5,130 bases of DNA, from contig JAAXVZ010000062.1 in the NCBI GenBank assembly GCA_013335235.1, positions 1 through 5,130 on the forward strand. The letters are read 5' to 3'. The notes beneath the pieces are model-generated. The model did no database searches and had not been told where the DNA came from. It was given only the letters and a program-made list of their open reading frames with translations. Origin of the DNA: Nanobdellota archaeon. Its GTDB lineage: Archaea; Nanobdellota; Nanobdellia; Woesearchaeales; GW2011-AR15. The position numbers and the translations under genes were made by a program. Of the stretch, positions 1 through 5,092 are shown piece after piece. Each line of letters begins with the position of its first letter. The first letter of the stretch is position 1.

Positions 1-1
1 T

Positions 2-712
2 CTTTCGACGCTATGTGTATCCTTGCTACGCAATAGCCTCAAAAGAGATAGTCTAAATGGATCCCACTTCACAGATGCAGAGCTGGTCATAGTTATCGGA
101 GGGGACGGCACCTTCCTGAAGACAACTCATTTCAACCATGACACACCTATATTTGGCATCAATCCGTCTCCAAAAACAAAAGAAGGCCACCTGCTTCAGG
201 TTGGGGTCGATTTTGAGAAGCAGATAAGCGCAATTCTCTCTGGCAGATATACGACAGAGAACAGGGCAAGGCTGGAAGCCACGATAAATGGCAAACCAAT
301 CAGCGAAATGGCGCTGAATGAATTCTATATAGGTAGCGAGAAGCCATATATGCTTTTTAATTATGTCCTAAGGGCAAAAGGGGAGGCGGAGTTCCAGAGG
401 AGCTCAGGCATCCTGATAGGAACGCCTTCAGGGACAACAGCGTGGCTTGGCTCAGCAGGGGGAAAGCACATGCTGCCTTATGAGCAGGCATTCCAGGTGA
501 TTGTCCGTGAGCCATATGTTGGCAAATTGAATCCTGCCTGCAGTCTCAGGAAGCTTGTCCTGCAGAAGCACGAGCAAGTTGAGATACTTTGCAAGGGCGA
601 GGGTATATTAGTAACAGATAGCATTAGCGAAGAGCATATCCTCAAATCAGAAGATAAGGTCGTGATACAGCTCTCAAAGCCGCTGCCTTATATATTACCT
701 AATATAAAATGA
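2..712 (+). CDS. nadK: NAD kinase, NADK2-like branch, 5'-truncated by window edge
   Basis: Phosphorylates NAD to NADP, a cytosolic reaction that sets the NADP(H) pool. The visible part is 236 residues, open to the window edge. Seen: the kinase signature GGDGTFL at visible residues 33-39, the conserved ALNE (NE at 106-107), SSGILIGTPSGTTAW at 134-148 (the family's TPTGSTAY-type nucleotide-binding segment), and a late Asp (D206, in LVTDS). The segment KTKEGHLL after the GINPSP strand, SSG before the glycine-rich loop, and VREP near the C-terminal third match my memory of the human NADK2/mitochondrial branch (RSEGHL, SSGL, IREP) better than that of ordinary bacterial NAD kinases. A TTG at 23 is a possible start, but only 25 residues would precede GGDGT, too few for the first Rossmann strand and helix, so the real start is upstream. 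It converges on the TrmB gene with a 13-base gap. Family assignment is firm; the branch is an inference. Confidence 0.9.
   Translation, partial: LSTLCVSLLRNSLKRDSLNGSHFTDAELVIVIGGDGTFLKTTHFNHDTPIFGINPSPKTKEGHLLQVGVDFEKQISAILSGRYTTENRARLEATINGKPISEMALNEFYIGSEKPYMLFNYVLRAKGEAEFQRSSGILIGTPSGTTAWLGSAGGKHMLPYEQAFQVIVREPYVGKLNPACSLRKLVLQKHEQVEILCKGEGILVTDSISEEHILKSEDKVVIQLSKPLPYILPNIK
691..706. repeat. AT-rich inverted repeat at the convergent gene ends
   Basis: TATATTA (691-697) and TAATATA (700-706) are perfect reverse complements around CC. The repeat lies in the last codons of the NAD kinase gene, just before its stop and 20 bases from the stop of the opposing TrmB gene. It could help end transcription from one or both sides, but the stem is purely A/T, has no T-run after it and also has to encode protein, so it may be coincidental. 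Confidence 0.25.
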
Positions 713-725
713 GTATGGTGTAGTT

Positions 726-1457
726 CTATTCTTTCGCAACATGCCACAACAGCTCGAACGTCTTCCTGTAACTATCAGCCAATATGCTGTTATGTATGAG
801 TATGGTGTTCGGGTCATCCTCTAGGAGGATTATAGCTACCTTGTCTCCATATACTCTATGGGCTGTGTCAGTGTAATACTTGTTATCGAGATACCTGAAC
901 GCGAGGAGCGGGCTTTTTGTATAGCTCTTGCCTCTTGCTGACTCATAGTATATCAGGCTTCCGTGGATCTTCTTTTTTTTTCTCTCTCCAGCATAGTAGA
1001 TGAAATAATGCTTCAAAAGAGCCTCGATCCTCTGCTCCGGCCCCCCTCCGCAGTAATCCTCTCCTGTAGCCAGGATGTCGTCAAACACTGTCTTCATGCC
1101 CTGCTTGCCTTTAAAATACTTCACATCATACTCTGAATAGAATTTCGCGTCATGCAGCTTCTCCAATCCAGGGATTATCTTCTTGACATTGATCTCTCTT
1201 TCCTTGATTAAGGAAAGCACTTTTGTCGGCCTTGCTGCCTCGAAAGATAGTTTATCATCGACTGAAGAGCTTGACACGAGGCCTTTTTTCTGGAGCCTCT
1301 GGAGGCAGCCATAGACAGACGTGCGGTGCATGTTTGTTATCTTTGTAAGCTCTTTTGGAGAGCCATGCCCTAATTTCAACAGTTCAAGGTATATCCTGGC
1401 CTCGTTTCCGGTAAGGCCTGCCTCCTCAAGTATGTGTATGTATGAGTTTGTGTTCAT
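726..1457 (-). CDS. TrmB-family winged-helix transcriptional regulator
   Basis: A 243-residue predicted DNA-binding regulator. The N-terminus has the TrmB layout: GLTGNEARIYLELLKLG at residues 14-30 (helix 1), a helix-turn-helix at about 33-61 with SPKELTKITNMHRTSVYGCL and LQKKGLV, then a short wing. A helical linker (about 76-103) leads to a C-terminal effector/dimer domain starting at YFKGKQGMKTVFDDIL and ending in a conserved-looking YRKTFELLWHVAKE. It is shorter than sugar-responsive TrmB proteins (about 340 residues), so no sugar ligand should be assumed. I chose the ATG at 1457 over an in-frame GTG at 1466 because a TATA-like TTTTATCT (1486-1479) sits 25-26 bases upstream, predicting a leaderless mRNA starting at the ATG. 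It is divergent from the CinA-like gene, and a perfect palindrome (1488-1509) abuts its TATA box, which suggests autoregulation and control of that neighbour. A run of nine A residues in the coding strand (complement of 973-981) encodes part of RKKKK. Confidence 0.88.
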   Translation of the reverse strand: MNTNSYIHILEEAGLTGNEARIYLELLKLGHGSPKELTKITNMHRTSVYGCLQRLQKKGLVSSSSVDDKLSFEAARPTKVLSLIKEREINVKKIIPGLEKLHDAKFYSEYDVKYFKGKQGMKTVFDDILATGEDYCGGGPEQRIEALLKHYFIYYAGERKKKKIHGSLIYYESARGKSYTKSPLLAFRYLDNKYYTDTAHRVYGDKVAIILLEDDPNTILIHNSILADSYRKTFELLWHVAKE

Positions 1458-1478
1458 TGATCTCACAAATAATTACAG

Positions 1479-1486
1479 AGATAAAA
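1479..1486 (-). promoter_or_regulatory. TATA box of the TrmB gene
   Basis: On the minus strand the sequence TTTTATCT is centred 25-26 bases upstream of the A of the ATG at 1457, the standard archaeal TATA-to-start distance for a leaderless transcript. No ribosome-binding site is seen before that ATG, which agrees with leaderless initiation. The same octamer occurs on the plus strand for the divergent gene. Confidence 0.6.
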
Positions 1487-1487
1487 A

Positions 1488-1509
1488 TGTTGTCATGTGG
1501 ATGACAACA
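1488..1509. promoter_or_regulatory. Perfect inverted repeat, likely operator in divergent promoter
   Basis: TGTTGTCAT (1488-1496) and ATGACAACA (1501-1509) are exact reverse complements separated by GTGG, giving a 22-bp dyad suited to a dimeric winged-helix protein. It lies directly upstream of the TrmB TATA box, where the BRE/TFB contact would be, and 13 bases upstream of the TATA-like element of the CinA-like gene. A bound regulator could block TFB on its own promoter and repress or activate the other. The regulator encoded next door is the obvious candidate to bind it. Structure is seen; function is inferred. Confidence 0.65.
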
Positions 1510-1522
1510 ATAATTTAAGAAC

Positions 1523-1530
1523 TTTTATCT
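1523..1530 (+). promoter_or_regulatory. TATA-like element of the CinA-like gene
   Basis: TTTTATCT, identical to the octamer serving the TrmB gene on the other strand. Its centre predicts transcription starting near 1552. That gives either a leader of about 42 bases before the ATG at 1594, or a leaderless TTG start at 1552. A second TATA-like sequence at 1571-1578 is too close to the ATG to serve it at the usual spacing. Confidence 0.5.
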
Positions 1531-1554
1531 TTTTTAGAGGACAAGATAGGGTTG

Positions 1555-1569
1555 CTCCTTCTAAAGGAG
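1555..1569 (+). repeat. Small hairpin in the leader of the CinA-like gene
   Basis: CTCCTT (1555-1560) pairs perfectly with AAGGAG (1564-1569) around a 3-base loop. It would form at the very 5' end of the predicted transcript. AAGGAG looks like a ribosome-binding site but no ATG, GTG or TTG lies at a suitable distance after it, so the hairpin may be an mRNA structure, part of a DNA-level site, or coding sequence if the TTG at 1552 is the true start. Confidence 0.35.
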
Positions 1570-1584
1570 ATATATAAAACAAAG

Positions 1585-1589
1585 GGTGG
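1585..1589 (+). promoter_or_regulatory. Ribosome-binding site favouring the ATG at 1594
   Basis: GGTGG stands 4 bases before the ATG at 1594. It matches the GGTG core complementary to the archaeal 16S 3' end, at a spacing like that of GGTGAT before the ProRS gene. It is the main reason for preferring this start over the TTG at 1552. Confidence 0.5.
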
Positions 1590-1593
1590 CGGG

Positions 1594-2577
1594 ATGCACA
1601 GGCTGATAAGGACAAGGGAAAGCGCTACAGGCGGGCTTATCGGTGCGCTGCTGCAGAGCCATTTCTATCCTGTAGATACCATTATCGCTTATTCAAATGA
1701 TGCAAAAGAGAATCTGCTAGGTGTTCCGAGCAGTGTCCTTGCAGCAGGAGCTGTTTCAGAGGTTGTAGCAAAGCTGATGCTGCCGACATGTGGAGAAGCC
1801 ATATCTGTCACAGGACATGCGGGATTATCTGCCAGGAATCCGGATGCATTTGGGAAAGACCAGACAGGGAAAGATGAAAAGATCTCATTTGTAGGCGCTG
1901 CAACCTCACGTGGCAGCCAGCTTGAGAGCAACATAGAGCGGGTGATAATAGACGAAGAAGATAAGATGAATGGCGAGAGCAGGAGATTTGGCCAGAAATT
2001 CCTTGCAAACAAGGCTATACAGAATTATGCCAGGCTTTCAAACTCGCAAAATCTGATGTCTGTTGAGCCTCGTTCTTTCAATATGATAAGCCGGGAGGCA
2101 CATCTGGCGCTATATGAAATGAAACGAATATGTGAAGACAGCTATCATTTCGCAGTGCATGAGGAAGGGAGACTATGCGTTGTGCAGCAAGCGATAGTGT
2201 CTATCCCTTATGCCAGCGGGTTCTACAAAGGAGGCAGGCTGATAAGTCCCAGGCTAGCAGCTACAGGCATGGCGCCTGAAGAGATTGAAGCGTATGCGGT
2301 TGATGCGGCTGTAAGGATAAGGGCAGATTTTTCAGCAACTATCGGCTTGTCTGTCTTGTACGAGCATGGCCTGATTGCAGTATGCTATACCTCCAGGGGG
2401 ACCAAGGACACAGTCACAAAGACAATGAACACGTACAGCAGGAAAGCCAGTACAATGCAGTATATGGCAATCTCTGCTGCCAGGGATGTCGCGAGGGACC
2501 TTGCGGAGCCGTTGCATCCGTTAAACATTTCTTCGCTGGTAGGAAGTCCAGCCATCTACCTGGGCAGGCTCAGGTAG
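1594..2577 (+). CDS. Tandem CinA/PncC-like protein (two degenerate CinA C-terminal domains)
   Basis: A 327-residue protein with two consecutive copies of the CinA C-terminal fold, whose known members include NMN deamidase (NMN to nicotinate mononucleotide plus ammonia). No N-terminal molybdopterin-like CinA domain is present. Copy 1 (about 1-149) has ESATGG (9-14, family ESCTGG), AYSNDAKENLLGVP (32-45), AVSE (53-56), VTGHAG (72-77, family TGxAGP without the Pro) and a C-terminal ESRR (128-131, family GDR), but the family's P-G-A-S segment before AYSN is about four residues short. Copy 2 (about 184-304) aligns with the family without gaps through FAVHEE and PYASGFYKGG (205-214, family PGASxYFxGG) and APEEIEAYAVDAAVRIRADFS (two blocks), but ESCTGG has become EEGRLC, AYSN is ISPR, and TGxAGP is lost. 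It is divergent from the TrmB gene, with the palindrome between them. The ATG start is supported by GGTGG; a TTG at 1552 would add 14 residues resembling the family's first helix. Fold is confident; activity is uncertain. Confidence 0.82.
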   Translation: MHRLIRTRESATGGLIGALLQSHFYPVDTIIAYSNDAKENLLGVPSSVLAAGAVSEVVAKLMLPTCGEAISVTGHAGLSARNPDAFGKDQTGKDEKISFVGAATSRGSQLESNIERVIIDEEDKMNGESRRFGQKFLANKAIQNYARLSNSQNLMSVEPRSFNMISREAHLALYEMKRICEDSYHFAVHEEGRLCVVQQAIVSIPYASGFYKGGRLISPRLAATGMAPEEIEAYAVDAAVRIRADFSATIGLSVLYEHGLIAVCYTSRGTKDTVTKTMNTYSRKASTMQYMAISAARDVARDLAEPLHPLNISSLVGSPAIYLGRLR

Positions 2578-2614
2578 AATCATAATCTCTGTTTTCTCAA
2601 AATTTGACAAGGTT

Positions 2615-2623
2615 TTTATATAA
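2615..2623 (+). promoter_or_regulatory. TATA box in the gap after the CinA-like gene
   Basis: TTTATATAA is a near-consensus archaeal TATA box. It predicts transcription starting near 2644, next to an ATG at 2643 (opening only 13 codons) and 11-12 bases before the GTG of the candidate small ORF at 2656. A perfect 10-bp palindrome, TGCATATGCA (2628-2637), lies between the TATA box and the predicted start and could be a protein-binding site. The strong box in an otherwise short gap is the best reason to expect a transcript here. Confidence 0.5.
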
Positions 2624-2655
2624 TGGCTGCATATGCATAAAGATGCACAAAGAAA

Positions 2656-2751
2656 GTGATTGCCTTCCTTGTCGGCTTCTTTAATCTTATTATTATCCGG
2701 ACCATTGTGAATATATACTACAAGCTGGTTTTGATGCCGCGGCCCGGATAG
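2656..2751 (+). CDS. Candidate small single-span membrane protein (31 aa, GTG start)
   Basis: I do not recognise this protein. The 31-codon frame begins with GTG and ends at TAG. Residues 2-27 are almost wholly hydrophobic or aromatic (IAFLVGFFNLIII, then RTIVNIYYKLVLM), with a basic PRPG tail, which is what a one-helix membrane protein looks like. A stop at 2638 limits it upstream. Support comes from the TATA box about 37 bases before the GTG; there is no clear ribosome-binding site. An ATG at 2643, better placed for a leaderless start, is in a different frame; removing one A in GAAAG (2652-2656) would join it as MHKE plus the hydrophobic stretch, so a single-base insertion or sequencing error is possible. 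It could also be noncoding AT-rich sequence read as hydrophobic residues. Confidence 0.35.
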   Translation: MIAFLVGFFNLIIIRTIVNIYYKLVLMPRPG

Positions 2752-2794
2752 GGCTATGGTCTTGCATTGATTTCAATTAAAGATCCTTTGGGAG

Positions 2795-2804
2795 TTTTTT
2801 TAAA
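2795..2804 (+). promoter_or_regulatory. TATA-like element of the ProRS gene
   Basis: TTTTTTAAAT is centred about 26 bases before position 2826, which would give a leader of about 26 bases carrying the GGTGAT site before the ATG at 2852. The spacing is right, the sequence is only moderately TATA-like. It implies that the synthetase has its own promoter. Confidence 0.45.
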
Positions 2805-2841
2805 TCCCTGCAAATAACATAATAGCATCCAGTGGCATCAA

Positions 2842-2847
2842 GGTGAT
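2842..2847 (+). promoter_or_regulatory. Ribosome-binding site GGTGAT fixing the ProRS start
   Basis: GGTGAT is an exact complement of the archaeal 16S rRNA 3' end and ends 4 bases before the ATG at 2852. It contains the GTG at 2843 that could be taken as a longer start, so that GTG is part of the ribosome-binding site and not the initiation codon. Confidence 0.8.
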
Positions 2848-2851
2848 ATTC

Positions 2852-5053
2852 ATGGAAAAAACAAATATAAAATTCAGGGCAGACAATGTGAAGCTTGGCT
2901 TCATATTAGTCGGGAACATTCATGTCGCGGCAGATTACAGGAAGCTTGAGAAAGAGGAGAAGGATGTATTCTCAGAGATAAAGGAGAAGTATACGCTCGA
3001 AAGCCTGTCAAAAGACATGGTGTGCGATTCATTCAGGAAGCTTTACTGGTCATATGGGATGGATCCGACAAAGACCCGGATATCTTCCGAAGCCCTTGTC
3101 AGGAGGATAATAAAGGGCGAGAACATGTGGAACGTGAACAATATTGTGGATTCCTTGAACTTATTGTCCGCAAAATCCAGGCTTCCTCTGGGCTATATCG
3201 ATGCTTCAGCAATAAAAGGCGATATTATTGTCAGGAAAGCTGAAAAAAATGAAATTTTCGTGAAGATTGGCGGCTCGAAGCTCAATTGTCAGGGGAATGA
3301 GATCTGCGTCGCTGATGATGAGAAGATAATCGACTATGGGTTTGCGACCTCTGATTCTGACCTGACAAAGGTCACAGAGAAAACAAAAAAGCTTCTCATC
3401 CTTATATATGCAACAGCAGAGATCGAGGACAGCTATATAGAAGGTGTCAAATCTGAAGTGAAGAAGATGCTGAAAAAGATCACGCCACATGATATACTCG
3501 AAGAAGGGATTGCCCATGCAAATATAAGCAAGCAAGAGGTCCAAGATAAAAAAGGCGCTAATGCGGCGCTTGTCAGGCAGGGCTCAGATCAAGCGTCCAG
3601 CAAGCCAGCTGCAAAGGCAGAGAAGCGACAGACACTCGGCATAACCGCAAAGAAAGCAGAGGATCCCTCTGAATGGTACACCCAAGTCATCCAGAAGGCA
3701 GAGCTTGCAGACTATTCGCTAGTCTCAGGCTGCATTGTCTTCATGCCAAATTCATACTCTATCTGGGAAAAGATACAGTATTTCCTTGATCAGAAATTCA
3801 AGAAATCCGGAGTGAAAAATGCATACTTTCCTATGTTCATCCCTGAGAGCCTTCTCACAAGGGAGAAAGAGCACGTTGAAGGATTCACTCCAGAGGTTGC
3901 CTGGGTCACTCACGCAGGAGACTCTAAGCTTGCGGAAAGGCTTGCTGTCAGGCCAACTTCTGAGACAATCATGTATGATTCATATGCAAAGTGGATAAGG
4001 AGCCACAATGACCTTCCATTGAGGCTGAACCAGTGGAATTCTGTTGTCAGGTGGGAGTTCAAGAACCCTGTGCCATTCCTCAGGACACGCGAATTCTTGT
4101 GGCAGGAAGGACATACTGTTTTTGCTACAAAGGAAGAGGCAGATCGTGAAGTCCTTGAGATACTAGACTACTATGCACAGGCGTATGAGGAGATGCTCGC
4201 AGTCCCAGTCATAAAGGGAACAAAGACAGCAAAAGAGAAGTTTGCGGGAGCGCTCTATACTACAAGCATTGAGACTTTCCTTCCCGTTGGGAAGGCTATC
4301 CAGGCTTCTACCTCGCACTGCCTAGGCCAGAATTTCTCAAAAGCATTTGGTATCACTTTTTTAGATGCAAAAGGCGAGAAACAGTTCGCCTGGCAGAATT
4401 CCTGGGGATTCACCACAAGGAGCATAGGCACGATGGTAATGATGCATGGCGATGACAAGGGATTGGTCTTGCCGCCTAATGTAGCGAATATCCAGGTCGC
4501 GATAGTCCCAATCCTATTTGAAGCTACAAAGGATATTGTGCTGGAGAAAGCGCACGAACTGAAGAAGCATATCAAGGCGAGGGTAGAGCTTGATACAAGG
4601 GACTACAGCCCTGGCTGGAAATATTCAGATTGGGAACTAAAAGGTGTTCCGCTCAGGATAGAGCTTGGGCCGAAGGATGTCGAGAAAGGGTCAGCAGTCC
4701 TTGCCAGGAGGGACACAGGCGAGAAACTGGTTGTCAGCCTTGAGGAGATACCAGAGAAAGTAAAATTCCTTCTAGAACAGATACAAAAAGATATGCTTGA
4801 GCGCGCCAGAAAGAACATGGATAATTCCATGGTCCACGTCAAGACCTGGGATGAGTTTGTCCATGCGGCCAAGAATAGGAGATGGATACTTGCTTTCCAT
4901 TGCGGAGACCAGGAGTGCGAGGAAAAGATAAAAGAGGAGACAGAAGGCGTCAAAGCCACAAACATCCCTTTCTCGCAGCCCCGCGGCCTTGACCCATGCG
5001 TGAAATGCGGAAAGCTAGGGAAATATCAGGCGATGTTTGCCAAAAGCTATTGA
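2852..5053 (+). CDS. proS: B3/4 domain fused to archaeal-type prolyl-tRNA synthetase
   Basis: Charges tRNA-Pro with proline in the cytosol. The 733-residue protein is about 230-260 residues longer than an ordinary archaeal ProRS. Residues about 8-225 are a B3/4 domain (PheRS beta editing-type fold): DPTKTRISSEALVRRIIKG (71-89), VDSLNLLS (99-106), LPLGYID (111-117), KGDIIVR (122-128), KIGG (138-141). A polar Ala/Lys-rich linker (about 228-261) leads to a class II core starting LGITAKKAEDPSEWY (262). Seen there: proline-pocket TxE in RPTSET (367-372; T369, E371), motif 2 RWEF...FLRTREF (400-415; R411), QASTSH (484-489), motif 3 with R523 in SWGFTTRSIG, and HGDDKGLVLPP. The anticodon-binding domain is about 540-645 (YSPGWKYSDWELKGVP). 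The C-terminal zinc domain keeps four Cys (684, 689, 716, 719) and the family's terminal Tyr. There is no bacterial-type INS editing insertion. The ATG at 2852 is fixed by GGTGAT. The synthetase looks fully active; the role of the B3/4 part, probably editing of mischarged tRNA-Pro, is inferred. Confidence 0.95.
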   Translation: MEKTNIKFRADNVKLGFILVGNIHVAADYRKLEKEEKDVFSEIKEKYTLESLSKDMVCDSFRKLYWSYGMDPTKTRISSEALVRRIIKGENMWNVNNIVDSLNLLSAKSRLPLGYIDASAIKGDIIVRKAEKNEIFVKIGGSKLNCQGNEICVADDEKIIDYGFATSDSDLTKVTEKTKKLLILIYATAEIEDSYIEGVKSEVKKMLKKITPHDILEEGIAHANISKQEVQDKKGANAALVRQGSDQASSKPAAKAEKRQTLGITAKKAEDPSEWYTQVIQKAELADYSLVSGCIVFMPNSYSIWEKIQYFLDQKFKKSGVKNAYFPMFIPESLLTREKEHVEGFTPEVAWVTHAGDSKLAERLAVRPTSETIMYDSYAKWIRSHNDLPLRLNQWNSVVRWEFKNPVPFLRTREFLWQEGHTVFATKEEADREVLEILDYYAQAYEEMLAVPVIKGTKTAKEKFAGALYTTSIETFLPVGKAIQASTSHCLGQNFSKAFGITFLDAKGEKQFAWQNSWGFTTRSIGTMVMMHGDDKGLVLPPNVANIQVAIVPILFEATKDIVLEKAHELKKHIKARVELDTRDYSPGWKYSDWELKGVPLRIELGPKDVEKGSAVLARRDTGEKLVVSLEEIPEKVKFLLEQIQKDMLERARKNMDNSMVHVKTWDEFVHAAKNRRWILAFHCGDQECEEKIKEETEGVKATNIPFSQPRGLDPCVKCGKLGKYQAMFAKSY

Positions 5054-5058
5054 TTACT

Positions 5059-5067
5059 TATTTTTTT
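5059..5067 (+). terminator. T-rich end of the ProRS transcript (possible)
   Basis: A run of seven T (5061-5067) begins 8 bases after the ProRS stop. Archaeal termination often needs only an oligo-T stretch in the non-template strand. The same bases merge into a TATA box for the next gene, so the run may serve either role or both. Confidence 0.4.
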
Positions 5068-5073
5068 ATATAT
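5065..5073 (+). promoter_or_regulatory. TATA box of the downstream gene
   Basis: TTTATATAT is centred at 5069, 24 bases before the ATG at 5093. This matches the leaderless arrangement seen for the TrmB gene. Confidence 0.5.
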
Positions 5074-5092
5074 TCTTACTGTCGTATTATCA

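Noticed and set aside
709..808. A 13-base direct repeat, ATGAGTATGGTGT, at 709-721 and 796-808.
   Set aside because: Each copy is in a different coding context, there are no further copies or matching flanks, and one 13-base match in about 5 kb is within chance expectation.
1458..1466. An in-frame GTG giving the regulator three extra residues.
   Set aside because: The TATA box spacing points to a leaderless start at the ATG at 1457; the GTG would lie upstream of or at the transcription start.
2734..2789. Short dyads in the gap before proS (GCCGCGGC-type, ATTGA/TCAAT, AAAG/CTTT), considered as tRNA, C/D box RNA or riboswitch.
   Set aside because: No tRNA cloverleaf arms, no paired C and D boxes, and no long stem could be assembled; arms of 4-5 bases are expected by chance.
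2843..2851. An in-frame GTG giving ProRS three extra residues.
   Set aside because: The GTG lies within the GGTGAT ribosome-binding site, which is ideally spaced for the ATG at 2852.
3530..3634. Possibility that B3/4 and ProRS are two adjacent genes with a frameshift or missed stop between them.
   Set aside because: The frame is continuous through the linker, with no stop and no ribosome-binding site plus start codon before residue 262; an Ala/Lys/Gln-rich linker fits a real fusion.
4603..4965. A 120-codon open frame on the minus strand inside proS.
   Set aside because: It lies entirely opposite the strongly conserved anticodon-binding and zinc domains, shows no recognisable motifs, and is explained by the codon bias of the sense gene.
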